Assembly: GCA_020048895.1 (NCBI GenBank)
Contig: JAIFLV010000014.1
Location: 46,586 to 109,407 of the forward strand
DNA from: Rhodoferax sp.
GTDB taxonomy: Bacteria > Pseudomonadota > Gammaproteobacteria > Burkholderiales > Burkholderiaceae_C
Length of the DNA: 62,822 nt
Reading direction: 5' to 3'
Program-made: the position numbers and the translations under genes
Notes under the pieces: generated by a model
Told to the model about the DNA's origin: nothing
What the model saw: only the letters and a program-made list of their open reading frames with translations
Databases searched by the model: none
Part shown: piece by piece, positions 50,272-58,943 of the stretch
Numbering within the stretch: position 1 is the first letter of the stretch
Layout: each line of letters begins with the position of its first letter

Positions 50272-51276
50272 ATGAGTGAATCATTTCTTTCGCAAGAAGA
50301 GGTAGATGCACTACTGGAGGGAGTCACTGGCGAGAGCCAGAAGACGGTCGAAGAGGCGGCTGAGCACGGCGAAGTTCGGGCGTATAACATTTCTAGTCAG
50401 GAGAGAATTGTCCGGGGGCGTATGCCCACCATGGAAATTGTGAACGAACGGTTTGCCCGAAACCTCAGAGTTGGTTTGTTTAATTTCATTCGCCGCAGCC
50501 CGGAAATCTCGGTCGGACCCGTCGCGGTGCAACGCTATAGCGCGTTCTTGCGAGAATTGGCCGTGCCGACAAATTTCAATATTGTGGCTATTCGCCCATT
50601 GCGAGGCAGTGGTTTGATCGTGTGTGAACCGGCGCTGGTGTTCGGTGTCATTGACACTTTGTATGGGGGAATTGGGAAGTTTCAGACACGCATTGAAGGG
50701 CGTGACTTTTCAGCGACCGAACAGAGAGTAATCAATCGTTTGGTGGATGTCATCACCACCGAGTACAAGAAAGCTTGGAAAGGAATTTACCCTCTTGAAC
50801 TGGACTACCAGCGGTCAGAAATGCAGCCGCAGTTTGCAAATATCGCAACGCCAAGCGAAATTGTCATATCAACGTCGTTTCAGCTTGAGATTGGTGATAT
50901 TACCGGGGCCGTCCATTTTTGCTTTCCATACTCTACATTGGAGCCCATCCGAGATGTCTTGTATTCTTCAACACAAGGCGACTCCATTGAAGTCGACCGG
51001 CGTTGGGTGACGGTGCTTACGCGTGAAATTCAGGCTGCTGAGGTGACGATTGTGGCCCAACTCGCCCGAGCAGATGCAACAGTGGAGCAACTTCTTTCCA
51101 TGAAGAAAGGTGATTTCATTGAACTGGATCGTGAGCCAACGATACAGGCCACGATCGACGGAGTTCCTATTTTCGAATGCCACTATGGCACGCATAATGC
51201 CAAGTACGCCATTCGAATTGACAAGGCATTGCGCGGCAATGACCAAAACTGGCTAGGAGAGCGCAATGGCGTCTGA
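50272..51276 (+). CDS. fliM: FliM, flagellar motor switch protein
   Basis: 334 residues. The N-terminus contains LSQEEVDALLEGV, the CheY-P binding motif. The middle CheC-like domain and the C-terminal SpoA-type domain follow (GDFIELDREPTIQATIDGVP). It receives the CheY-P signal and sets rotation direction. The stop lies 11 bases inside fliN. Confidence 0.98.
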   Translation: MSESFLSQEEVDALLEGVTGESQKTVEEAAEHGEVRAYNISSQERIVRGRMPTMEIVNERFARNLRVGLFNFIRRSPEISVGPVAVQRYSAFLRELAVPTNFNIVAIRPLRGSGLIVCEPALVFGVIDTLYGGIGKFQTRIEGRDFSATEQRVINRLVDVITTEYKKAWKGIYPLELDYQRSEMQPQFANIATPSEIVISTSFQLEIGDITGAVHFCFPYSTLEPIRDVLYSSTQGDSIEVDRRWVTVLTREIQAAEVTIVAQLARADATVEQLLSMKKGDFIELDREPTIQATIDGVPIFECHYGTHNAKYAIRIDKALRGNDQNWLGERNGV

Positions 51277-51712
51277 AGATAAACCGGATGAACAAGCGGC
51301 CGACGATGGTATGGCAGATTGGGCCGAGGCCCTTTTGGAACAGAAGGCAAGCGATTCTGGAGGGGGTGATCAGCAATCCGGTGGGGTTTTGTCGGGAGAG
51401 GCTCCAAAACCATTCTCTTCCGGCGGATCTTCGCTCGATGGATCAGTCAACGATATCAATATGGTGCTGGATATCCCGGTACAACTGTCGGTGGAGTTAG
51501 GCCGAACCAAGGTGCCTATCAAACACATTTTACAGTTGGGGCAAGGGTCGGTGGTGGAGCTGGACGCCCTTGCCGGTGAACCCATGGACGTTCTGGTGAA
51601 CGGATATCTGATCGCACAAGGTGAGGTGGTGGTGGTGAACGATAAATTTGGCATTCGTTTGACGGATGTGGTCACCCCGTCTGAGCGTTTGCGCCGAGTT
51701 AGTAAGAGTTAG
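51266..51712 (+). CDS. fliN: FliN, flagellar motor switch protein
   Basis: 148 residues. A charged N-terminal extension is followed by the SpoA domain, with NDINMVLDIPVQLSVELGRT, LGQGSVVELDALAGEPMDVL and GIRLTDVVTPSERLRRV. It builds the lower C-ring and helps dock FliH. It overlaps fliM by 11 bases. The stop TAG lies inside a decamer tandem repeat that continues to 51733. Confidence 0.97.
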   Translation: MASEDKPDEQAADDGMADWAEALLEQKASDSGGGDQQSGGVLSGEAPKPFSSGGSSLDGSVNDINMVLDIPVQLSVELGRTKVPIKHILQLGQGSVVELDALAGEPMDVLVNGYLIAQGEVVVVNDKFGIRLTDVVTPSERLRRVSKS

Positions 51713-51733
51713 TAAGAGTTAGTAAGAGTTAGT
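51697..51733. repeat. Decamer tandem repeat across the fliN stop
   Basis: AGTTAGTAAG is repeated three times perfectly, followed by a partial fourth copy (AGTTAGT). It begins in the last codons of fliN, contains the stop at 51710-51712 and ends seven bases before the fliO ATG. The unit is not a multiple of three, but each copy brings a TAG into phase, so loss of one or two copies would still leave FliN intact and only change the spacing to fliO. Confidence 0.95.
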
Positions 51734-51739
51734 TTACCA

Positions 51740-52054
51740 ATGACGCAATCGCTGCTTGTAGTGGGTTTCTTCGTTGCAGTGTTGGCATGCTTGCCTTTTA
51801 TACTGAAGTGGGTAAAGCAACGTGTGTTGGCGAAATCAGTGCACAGTACGGAGCATGCCAAGTTTATTTCAGCGGTCGCGGTCGGACCACACCAAAGTGT
51901 TGTGACTATTGAAACAGGCCCGCAGGGAGGACGCGTTTGGTTGACATTGGGAGTAACCCAGCAATCGATTTCTTGTTTGTACGTCGCTCCAATCGGTGTT
52001 TCAACGGAAGAAGTGGGTGCGGTTGATACAAGCGCGCCCGCGCTTCGTACATAG
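51740..52054 (+). CDS. fliO: FliO, export gate assembly protein
   Basis: 104 residues. One membrane segment lies near residues 5-22 (LLVVGFFVAVLACLPFIL), followed by a short cytoplasmic domain containing AVAVGPHQSVVTIETGPQGG and VWLTLGVTQQSISCL. Poorly conserved but typical in size and position. FliO helps fold the FliP ring. The fliP start used here lies 19 bases after its stop. Confidence 0.9.
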   Translation: MTQSLLVVGFFVAVLACLPFILKWVKQRVLAKSVHSTEHAKFISAVAVGPHQSVVTIETGPQGGRVWLTLGVTQQSISCLYVAPIGVSTEEVGAVDTSAPALRT

Positions 52055-52073
52055 TTTGTTCACCAAATCCGTT

Positions 52074-52844
52074 ATGCAGAGACCGTTTTTCAACTGTGGC
52101 GGCAAAGTCACCAAATTTTTTGTGGCATTGGCGGGTTTTGTGCTTCATCCCGCCATCCATGCCCAAAGTGCTGGACAACTGCCGTTGTTGGTTGGCACAG
52201 GAGAGGCCGGCGTTAGCTTCTCGGTGCCGATACAGACGTTGTTGTTTTTCACTGCGTTGTCGTTTCTGCCGGCGGTGCTTTTAATGATGACGGGATTTAC
52301 AAGAATTGTGATTGTTCTGTCATTGCTTAGACAAGCACTTGGAACGCAGTCTGCTCCCCCAAACCAGGTTATTGTCGGACTGTCGTTGTTTTTGACCCTC
52401 TTTGTGATGGGCCCTACGCTGGATCGAGTTTACGCAGATGCGTATCTGCCATTCAGCCAGAACAGCATCACCTTTGAACAAGCGATAGCCAAGGGTGAGG
52501 AGCCTGTGAGGTCCTTTATGGTGAAGCAGACGCGCCAATCCGATATGGCGTTGTTCGTTAAATTGGCGAAACTTCCGCTGGAAACAAAGGCAGAATCAGC
52601 ACCATTCCGCGTGTTGGTTCCAGCATTCGTAGTGAGCGAGCTGAAGTCTGCTTTCCAAATTGGATTCATGATTTTCATCCCGTTCTTGGTTATCGATATC
52701 GTAGTTGCAAGCATACTGATGTCCTTGGGGATGATGATGTTGTCGCCAGTATTGGTTGCGCTGCCGTTCAAATTGATGCTGTTCGTGCTTGCAGACGGAT
52801 GGAACCTGCTAGTAGGGTCCTTGGCTGCGAGTTTTGTCAGTTAG
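52074..52844 (+). CDS. fliP: FliP, flagellar export gate protein
   Basis: 256 residues from the ATG at 52074; a longer frame opens at 51996 within fliO and adds 26 residues of no family resemblance. The N-terminus is a cleavable signal peptide (about residues 1-27, ending HPAIHAQS). Four membrane segments follow, with conserved LTGFTRIVIVLSLLRQALGT-like and FQIGFMIFIPFLVIDIVVAS sequences. FliP with FliQ and FliR forms the core export channel. Confidence 0.97.
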   Translation: MQRPFFNCGGKVTKFFVALAGFVLHPAIHAQSAGQLPLLVGTGEAGVSFSVPIQTLLFFTALSFLPAVLLMMTGFTRIVIVLSLLRQALGTQSAPPNQVIVGLSLFLTLFVMGPTLDRVYADAYLPFSQNSITFEQAIAKGEEPVRSFMVKQTRQSDMALFVKLAKLPLETKAESAPFRVLVPAFVVSELKSAFQIGFMIFIPFLVIDIVVASILMSLGMMMLSPVLVALPFKLMLFVLADGWNLLVGSLAASFVS

Positions 52845-52855
52845 AGGCTGTACTC

Positions 52856-53125
52856 TTGAACGCTCAAATGGTTCTTACGATGGGGCAAGAGGCACTGCTG
52901 ATGTTGCTCATGGTGTCGTCGCCGGTTTTGGGAGCGGCGTTGCTTGTTGGCCTCTTGGTGAGCCTTTTCCAAGCGGTAACGCAGATTCATGAAGCAACAC
53001 TTGCTTTTGTCCCCAAGCTCATTGCAGTAATCGCGGTTTTTGCGATAGCGGGTCCCTGGATGTTAACGATGCTGGTTGAGTACATCCGCCGAACCATTGA
53101 GTCGATCCCAGGTTCGGTCGTTTAA
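52856..53125 (+). CDS. fliQ: FliQ, flagellar export gate protein
   Basis: I place the start at a TTG at 52856, which gives 89 residues, the same length as enteric FliQ, with the alignment MNAQMVLTMGQEAL to MTPESVMMMGTEAM. GAGG lies eight bases upstream. An ATG at 52868 would give 85 residues; an ATG at 52799 inside fliP is unlikely. Two membrane segments lie near residues 16-40 and 52-73, with VTQIHEATLAFVPKLIAVI typical of the family. Confidence 0.93.
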   Translation: MNAQMVLTMGQEALLMLLMVSSPVLGAALLVGLLVSLFQAVTQIHEATLAFVPKLIAVIAVFAIAGPWMLTMLVEYIRRTIESIPGSVV

Positions 53126-53134
53126 GAGGCACTT

Positions 53135-53902
53135 GTGATCTCCTTTACAGAGGCACAAATATCGGCATGGCTTTCACCAATACTTTGGCCATTTTTGCGA
53201 ACGCTGGCGGTGTTTACCTCTGCGCCCATCTTCTCGGCGCGCGCTTTCCCAACGCGCGCGAAAATCGCGCTGGCCTTTTTTGTTGCACTTGCGACTCAGG
53301 CCAGTATGCCGACAACGGCAGTCATTAGCGTATCTGATCCAGGAGCAATGGGTGCTGTTGTGCAGCAAGTTGGCATCGGACTGGCTATTGGGTTCGCGGT
53401 TCGCCTGGTTTTCGCTTCAGTGGAATTGGCGGGGGAAGTCGTCGGCTTTCAAATGGGACTCAATTTCGCTGCATTCTTTGATCCGGCGATGAACACACAA
53501 TCAAGTGCAGTCGCACGATTTTTTGGGCAAATGGTGTCGCTGCTCTTCGTTGTTATGAATGGGCACCTGATGGTGTTGATGGCCATCAACAAGAGTTTTA
53601 CGGCATTCCCGGTTGATCAGAACTTCCTGGTGTCGCTCGAGAGAATGCCACTCTTTCGTTTTGGTGCCGATATTTTTGCCAGCGCTCTTTGGATTGCGTT
53701 GCCGATGATTGGAATGCTTATGTTTGTCAATTTGGCGTTGGGAATTGTGTCCCGAATAGCCCCGCAAATGAACATCTTTGCGGTTGGGTTTCCCGTGACG
53801 CTGGTTGTGGGACTCATCGGGATCACCGTGACACTTCCAATGCTTGATCAGCCCTTTATGGCCTTGATGGAGCGGATGTTGGAGGTTTTTGGGGCGACTT
53901 GA
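53135..53902 (+). CDS. fliR: FliR, flagellar export gate protein
   Basis: 255 residues from a GTG preceded by AGAGG. About six membrane segments are visible; the motif VGFQMGLNFAAFFDPAMN is characteristic. It completes the FliPQR channel and the long fli run. It ends ten bases before the convergent stop of a response regulator gene. Confidence 0.96.
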   Translation: MISFTEAQISAWLSPILWPFLRTLAVFTSAPIFSARAFPTRAKIALAFFVALATQASMPTTAVISVSDPGAMGAVVQQVGIGLAIGFAVRLVFASVELAGEVVGFQMGLNFAAFFDPAMNTQSSAVARFFGQMVSLLFVVMNGHLMVLMAINKSFTAFPVDQNFLVSLERMPLFRFGADIFASALWIALPMIGMLMFVNLALGIVSRIAPQMNIFAVGFPVTLVVGLIGITVTLPMLDQPFMALMERMLEVFGAT

Positions 53903-53912
53903 GGGAGTGGTG

Positions 53913-54542
53913 TCAGACAAGCTCATTGCGGATGGCGTAGACGGTCAACTCCGCATTGTTCGAAAGCTTTAGTTTTTCCAGTAGTCTTGAGCGATAGACG
54001 CTGACCGTTTTTGGGCTCAGCATGAGTTCTTGTGCTATGTCGGAGAGCTTCTTGCCAGACGCAATCTTGAGAAGCGTCTGAAGTTCTCGTTCGGATAGCG
54101 AGGCATGCAGACTTTCGGGTGTAGGGTCTGACAGGTTTTCAATTAGCATCTCGGAAACGGCAGCGGTCACGTACTTTCGCCCTTGGGCAATGGTTCTTAC
54201 CGCAAGAATGAGTTCTGTCGGATCTCCAGCCTTGTTGAGATAGCCTTGCGCGCCAGCCCTAAGGCAGCGAATAGCAAACTGATCTTCAGCGAACATGGAG
54301 ACTATCAAGACACGAATGGGTGAACCTGTTTCCCTGAGACTGGCAAGCACATCAAGGCCGCCACGCCCAGGTAAATTGATATCCAGAACCAAGACATCGC
54401 ATGGACAGTTCCGCAGTACTTCGCGGACCTCAGAGTAATTTCCAGCCTCCCCGACAACCTGAATGTCCACCGCCTCACTCAATGTGTCTCGAATCCCTCG
54501 GCGAACCATGGCGTGGTCGTCACACAGCACAACCTTGATCAT
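53913..54542 (-). CDS. NarL/FixJ-family response regulator
   Basis: 209 residues from the ATG at 54542, which overlaps the kinase stop by one base; an upstream frame opening at 54641 lies inside the kinase gene and is not credible. The receiver domain has the acidic pair D8-D9 and the phosphoacceptor D54 in LVLDINLPGRGGLDVL. The C-terminal LuxR-type helix-turn-helix is LSDIAQELMLSPKTVSVYRS. It is the partner of the kinase upstream. The convergent position next to fliR and near the che operon suggests, but does not prove, a role in motility control. Confidence 0.93.
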   Translation of the reverse strand: MIKVVLCDDHAMVRRGIRDTLSEAVDIQVVGEAGNYSEVREVLRNCPCDVLVLDINLPGRGGLDVLASLRETGSPIRVLIVSMFAEDQFAIRCLRAGAQGYLNKAGDPTELILAVRTIAQGRKYVTAAVSEMLIENLSDPTPESLHASLSERELQTLLKIASGKKLSDIAQELMLSPKTVSVYRSRLLEKLKLSNNAELTVYAIRNELV

Positions 54543-55666
54543 CACAAACCACCCTCTCCATACTCGCCTGGACTCCCGGAAAGCGGAACAGACAAAATGA
54601 TCGTCGTCCCAAGCGCTCCGTGCGAACTGATGTCCAGCCAACCACCTACGGTTCTTGCTCTTTCTGTCAGACCACGGAGTCCAAATGAGCCTGGTTTCGT
54701 AGCTTCTGATAGATCCATGCCCTTTCCGTTGTCTGAAATCTCAACGGTAAGTACTCCTTCAGCGTCCGAAACTTCAATTGACACAATCGTGCAATTCGCA
54801 TACTTCGACGTGTTAGTGAGTGCCTCTTGTACCGTTCTATATGCTGCTAGCTCAATGGGTTTTGCTAGCGCAAGCCGTTCATTGTTGATGCGGCATGTAG
54901 TTGCTATACCAGTTCGCCTCTCAAAACTCGTCGCTAACCACTGTATGGCAGGAATGAGTCCTTGATCCAAGATGGACGGTCGAAGATTCATCATGATTCG
55001 CTGGCTTGCGCCAATGGCATGCTGCAGCATCTCAACCGCCGTTGAAATATGGGTTAACGTAGCAGGGTCTTTCTGATGTCTTGCAACCCACGCCAAATCT
55101 AGATTAATCGCGGCCAGGGAGCCGCCAATATCGTCATGTATTTCCCGTGCAATTGAAGCGCGCTCATGCTCGATTGCCATCTGCAAATGCTCGGCAAACC
55201 CGGCTAGACGCTTTTCAGAGGCGGCAAGTTCGACGTCGGCGAGTTCTTTGTCACGGCGAGCCTGATGTACCTCCATTGCACGTCGAATGACTCTTTCAAT
55301 CCCGCTGAGGTTATCTTTGTGCAGATAATCGCTGATGCCGCAATGAATAGCCGACACAGCAGCAGACTCTCCTATGGCGCCCGACAGGATGACAAAAGGC
55401 GGCCGTGCGGGTTCATCTTGTACGAGTTGCCATGCGTCCAGCGCATTAAACCCCGGCAGCATGTAATCAGCAAGGATCAGATTGAACGAATGGCGGCGGA
55501 CTTCGTCAGAAAAATCTTGCAGCGAGTCAACGCGGTGAACTTCAAAGTCGAGTGACGTGTTTCGAAGTGCGCGGCATACCAATTGGTGGTCCGCAGGAGA
55601 ATCCTCAAGGTGAAGAATTCGCAACCTATGGGAGGGGGCAAGGGGTGTCTTTGGCGATTCCGGCAT
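54542..55666 (-). CDS. Sensor histidine kinase with an N-terminal receiver domain (NarX/HisKA_3 type)
   Basis: 374 residues. Residues 14-130 are a receiver domain with E21/D22 and phosphoacceptor D67 in NLILADYMLPGFNALDAW. A coiled coil leads to a HisKA_3 domain with H177 in ERASIAREIHDDIGGSLAAI. The ATPase domain follows, with the N-box AAYRTVQEALTNTSKYA, G1 SDNGKGMD and G2 GSFGLRGLTERA. There are no membrane segments or obvious sensor domains, so the receiver is probably the input. Its stop overlaps the start of the regulator by one base. Confidence 0.93.
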   Translation of the reverse strand: MPESPKTPLAPSHRLRILHLEDSPADHQLVCRALRNTSLDFEVHRVDSLQDFSDEVRRHSFNLILADYMLPGFNALDAWQLVQDEPARPPFVILSGAIGESAAVSAIHCGISDYLHKDNLSGIERVIRRAMEVHQARRDKELADVELAASEKRLAGFAEHLQMAIEHERASIAREIHDDIGGSLAAINLDLAWVARHQKDPATLTHISTAVEMLQHAIGASQRIMMNLRPSILDQGLIPAIQWLATSFERRTGIATTCRINNERLALAKPIELAAYRTVQEALTNTSKYANCTIVSIEVSDAEGVLTVEISDNGKGMDLSEATKPGSFGLRGLTERARTVGGWLDISSHGALGTTIILSVPLSGSPGEYGEGGL

Positions 55667-55774
55667 TGATTGCGATTATGTGGGTGGCTAGGCCCGAAGT
55701 CCACTGGTGAAGAGTGCAATATTTGGTGAATCTATTAGCGAAAGTCTCCCAATGCGCTACTTTCCTGCTAACCT

Positions 55775-55802
55775 TCAAGTTTCAAACAGACAAGCGCGCT
55801 AA
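55775..55802 (+). promoter_or_regulatory. Weak sigma-28-like site before the chemotaxis operon
   Basis: TCAAGTTT beginning at 55775 is a good -35 region; 12 bases later CGCGCTAA matches GCCGATAA at five of eight positions. It lies 46 bases before the first che gene. It is the only candidate I find for this operon. Confidence 0.28.
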
Positions 55803-55848
55803 TGCCAATGGGAATTCAATGCGAAAGTTGTTTTGAGGACGAGTGACA

Positions 55849-56292
55849 ATGCAGCCAACATTGACCATCCCCGCCCCACCTGCTGTGCAGTTGCCAGTTA
55901 TGTTGGTTGCGGAAGTGCAGGACTCGCTGCTCGTTGTTGTACACGATTTGACAAGATTGGATGGGCTGCTCGCACACACAATGGAAAATCTGATGGAGCG
56001 CTTTACGAGCGCCAGTGCTAACTTGGCTGATCCGTCGCTCATGGCGTCCAAAGAGTTGGACGAAGTCAGAAGTACGCTTCGAGCGGCAGTAACTGAATTG
56101 CAGTTTCAAGACATGGCCTCGCAACTTATCGTTCACACATCTAAAATTTTACAGGGTTGTGCATATCGACTAGCCTCAGAGGCTATGGGTTCCGAGGATG
56201 GGGAAGCGGTTCCCTTTGTTGAGGAAGTGCCTGAGCGCCCAAACCCTGTTACACAGGATGAAATGGATGCGGGTTCAATTGAGCTCTTCTGA
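55849..56292 (+). CDS. CheZ-like CheY-P phosphatase (short form)
   Basis: 147 residues from the ATG at 55849 with GAGGAC eight bases upstream. Residues 83-97 (ELQFQDMASQLIVHT) match the active site of CheZ, with the DxxxQ pair D88 and Q92. The C-terminal tail TQDEMDAGSIELF resembles the CheY-docking peptide at the end of CheZ. It is about 65 residues shorter than enteric CheZ (214), mainly in the N-terminal half of the hairpin. It is the first gene of the che operon, 43 bases before cheY. Most likely it removes phosphate from CheY-P, ending the tumble signal. Confidence 0.8.
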   Translation: MQPTLTIPAPPAVQLPVMLVAEVQDSLLVVVHDLTRLDGLLAHTMENLMERFTSASANLADPSLMASKELDEVRSTLRAAVTELQFQDMASQLIVHTSKILQGCAYRLASEAMGSEDGEAVPFVEEVPERPNPVTQDEMDAGSIELF

Positions 56293-56335
56293 ATCCTGAA
56301 ATGATTCACATATATGGAAAAATGCGGAGTTTTCT

Positions 56336-56698
56336 ATGCCCCTTATTCTCGCTGTTGACGATTCGCCATCCATGCGCAAGATGGTGTCTTTCACCTTGAC
56401 TGGAGCCGGTTACCAGGTCGTCGAGGCGGTGGACGGCCAGGATGCGTATGAAAAAGCACAGTCTAGGTCTTTCGACCTTGTTTTGACAGACCAAAATATG
56501 CCTCGCTTGGACGGTCTTGGACTTACGCGTAAATTGCGTGAACATCCACAGTTCAAAACGACACCAATCCTTATGCTTACGACAGAGTCCAGCGACCTAA
56601 TGAAGCAAGCAGGCCGCGCTGCCGGAGCCACTGGTTGGTTGGTGAAGCCATTTGATCCAGCAAGATTGCTGGAGGTTATCAAGAAGGTCATCCGCTAA
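56336..56698 (+). CDS. cheY: CheY-like response regulator
   Basis: 120 residues, a single receiver domain. The acidic pair is D8-D9 and the phosphoacceptor D52 in LVLTDQNMPRLDGLGL; Thr in LMLTTESSD and Lys in GWLVKPFDPARLL are conserved. It differs clearly from the cheY at 15005-15394 and lies just before cheA, so it could be the direct output of CheA or a phosphate sink. Stop of the preceding CheZ-like gene lies 43 bases upstream. Confidence 0.94.
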   Translation: MPLILAVDDSPSMRKMVSFTLTGAGYQVVEAVDGQDAYEKAQSRSFDLVLTDQNMPRLDGLGLTRKLREHPQFKTTPILMLTTESSDLMKQAGRAAGATGWLVKPFDPARLLEVIKKVIR

Positions 56699-56734
56699 GG
56701 CAAGCGTGATGTTGGGAAATTTAGGAGTTCCATA

Positions 56735-58921
56735 ATGTCTGAGACACATCAGGAAGGCGGTGGTGCTGGCGGAGACTTTGATCTCAGTCAGTTCTATCAG
56801 ATTTTTTTTGAAGAGGCCGGCGAGAACTTGGATTTGATGGAGCAAATGCTTCTCAACCTCAACCTCGAGACGGCGGATGACGAGGAGTTGAATGGCATTT
56901 TCCGATGCGCCCATTCGGTGAAGGGGGGGGCTGCGACTTTTGGGTTCGCGGATGTGGCGGAGCTTACCCACAAGATGGAGTCGCTACTAGACAGGTTGCG
57001 TCGCCATGAAATTCAGCCAAACGCAGCAATGGTGGACGTTTTGCTGGAGTCAGCCGATGCTTCGCGTAGTCTTTTGGCGCGACATCAGTCTGGGGGGGAA
57101 GGGGAAGCCATGGCTACTTCGGACTTGGTTCGGCGTATTTCCGACTTGGCTTCAGGCGTTGCTTTAGCGGCAAGTGCACCCGTCGTCGTAGCTCCAGTGC
57201 CTATTGAAGTCCCGGTGGCTTCAGTGGAGCAACCCCAACCTGTGTTACCAGGCGAAAAGTTAGGCCGATCCCTACAAATAACAATTGGTCCTTTGGAGCA
57301 TCCTGAGCAAGCGGACGCGATTCAGGAGTTGTTTCGTGATATTGCCGGTCTGGGTACGGTTACCGCGCTTCCCGCGGACGACAAAGCAATGCGTGTTTTT
57401 GCGGTGGAGACGGCATCTTCCGATGAGGACTTGCTGGACCTCTTTGCATTCCATGTTTCAAGAGAGAATATTGCCATAAAGGCTAGCGAGTCCAACACAT
57501 CAGAGAAAAACAATGCGGAGTTCGGATTTTTTGATGACAATCATGCGGCTTCCGTGCTTCCGACGAGTTATGCAGATGATCCGCCGCCTGGCGCACCATT
57601 GGCTCCATTGCCCGGTTTTGGTTTCTTCGATGGATCCCCCGGCGCGCCGCAATCATCTGTTGAAACTGGCGCGTTAGCGCTTGCGCATTCGCCGGACTCG
57701 AAGAGCCTTGCTAAAGTTCCCGTGAAGGCAAATGCGACGGGCGGTGCTTCACAACCGGAAGCAGCCACCATTCGTGTTGCGATCAGCAAAGTGGATCAAT
57801 TGATTAACCTTGTCGGAGAATTGGTGATCACCCAAGCGATGTTGGCGCAGAATAGCCGCGCTCTGGATCCGGCGGTCTATCAACAGTTGTTGACGGGGTT
57901 GGCAGATTTGGATCGAAACACCAGGGATTTGCAGGAATCTGTTATGTCGATTCGCATGATTCCCATGTCGATTGTCTTTAGTCGATTTCCGAGAATGTTG
58001 AGAGATTTGGCAGGGAAGCTTGGCAAAAAAGTTGATTTTGTGACTCAGGGCGAAGCAACTGAACTCGACAAGGGGCTTGTAGAAAAAATTACCGATCCCT
58101 TGACGCATTTAGTTAGAAATAGTTGCGATCATGGCGTCGAAATGCCTGCGCAGCGTTTGGCCGCTGGAAAGCCTGAGACAGGAACGATCACACTCTCTGC
58201 CTCGCATCAAGGCGGATCGATAGTCATTGAAGTTCGAGATGACGGACGGGGGCTTTCCAGAGAGAAAATACTCAACAAAGCGCGTGAGCGTGGCTTGGAT
58301 GTGTCCGATCAGATGTCGGATACTGATGTTTGGGGCCTCATTTTCGCCCCCGGTTTTTCGACTGCTGAAGTTGTGACCGACGTATCTGGTCGGGGCGTAG
58401 GTATGGACGTGGTAAAGAAAAATATCGCAGCGTTGAATGGTACCGTAGAGATTGATTCCGCTGTTGGCTATGGAATGAAAGTGTCCGTCCGTCTACCTTT
58501 GACGCTTGCCATCATGGATGGCATGTCTGTAGGCGTTGGTAACGAAGTGTACATATTGCCCCTCTCGTCGGTAGTTGAATCTTTTCAAGTGAAAGCCGAC
58601 GCAGTCAGCACTGTTGGACAGGGCTCGCAACTCGTTAAAGTGCGCGACGAATACATGCCGGTCATTGAGTTGGAGAAAGTTTTTCAAGTGCCTCGTTTCG
58701 ACTTTGAAAAGGCATGCGACATCATGGTCGTGGTCGAGGCAGATGGCAGCAGAGTCGCACTGCTCGTTGATGAACTTCTGGGCCAGCAGCAGGTAGTGGT
58801 AAAGAATCTTGAATCCAACTATCGGAAAGTACCGAACGTCTCCGGTGCGACGATCCTCGGTGACGGCAAGGTTGCATTGATTTTGGATACTGGGGCCTTG
58901 GTACGTCGTTCAAGGCATTGA
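56735..58921 (+). CDS. cheA: CheA, chemotaxis histidine kinase
   Basis: 728 residues. The HPt domain has H60 in IFRCAHSVKGGAATFGF. A region of about 200 residues follows with two copies of an FGFFD motif (FGFFDDNHAASVL and FGFFDGSPGAPQ, near residues 266 and 294), possibly CheY docking sites. The dimerisation domain begins near residue 345 (TIRVAISKVDQLINLVGELV). The ATPase carries the N-box DPLTHLVRNSCDHGVEMPAQ, G1 VRDDGRGL and G2 PGFSTAEVVTDVSGRGVGMD. The C-terminal CheW-like domain binds CheW. Confidence 0.97.
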   Translation: MSETHQEGGGAGGDFDLSQFYQIFFEEAGENLDLMEQMLLNLNLETADDEELNGIFRCAHSVKGGAATFGFADVAELTHKMESLLDRLRRHEIQPNAAMVDVLLESADASRSLLARHQSGGEGEAMATSDLVRRISDLASGVALAASAPVVVAPVPIEVPVASVEQPQPVLPGEKLGRSLQITIGPLEHPEQADAIQELFRDIAGLGTVTALPADDKAMRVFAVETASSDEDLLDLFAFHVSRENIAIKASESNTSEKNNAEFGFFDDNHAASVLPTSYADDPPPGAPLAPLPGFGFFDGSPGAPQSSVETGALALAHSPDSKSLAKVPVKANATGGASQPEAATIRVAISKVDQLINLVGELVITQAMLAQNSRALDPAVYQQLLTGLADLDRNTRDLQESVMSIRMIPMSIVFSRFPRMLRDLAGKLGKKVDFVTQGEATELDKGLVEKITDPLTHLVRNSCDHGVEMPAQRLAAGKPETGTITLSASHQGGSIVIEVRDDGRGLSREKILNKARERGLDVSDQMSDTDVWGLIFAPGFSTAEVVTDVSGRGVGMDVVKKNIAALNGTVEIDSAVGYGMKVSVRLPLTLAIMDGMSVGVGNEVYILPLSSVVESFQVKADAVSTVGQGSQLVKVRDEYMPVIELEKVFQVPRFDFEKACDIMVVVEADGSRVALLVDELLGQQQVVVKNLESNYRKVPNVSGATILGDGKVALILDTGALVRRSRH

Positions 58922-58943
58922 TGCAGCGACAATTTCTAGGAGT

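Noticed and set aside
51996..52073. Longer N-terminus for FliP starting inside fliO
   Set aside because: The extra residues have no family resemblance and would bury the signal peptide; the ATG at 52074 is in the expected place.
56290..56308. Inverted repeat TGAATC-N7-GATTCA at the end of the CheZ-like gene
   Set aside because: Only six base pairs, A/T-rich, overlapping a stop codon, with no T run. Too weak to call a terminator or operator.
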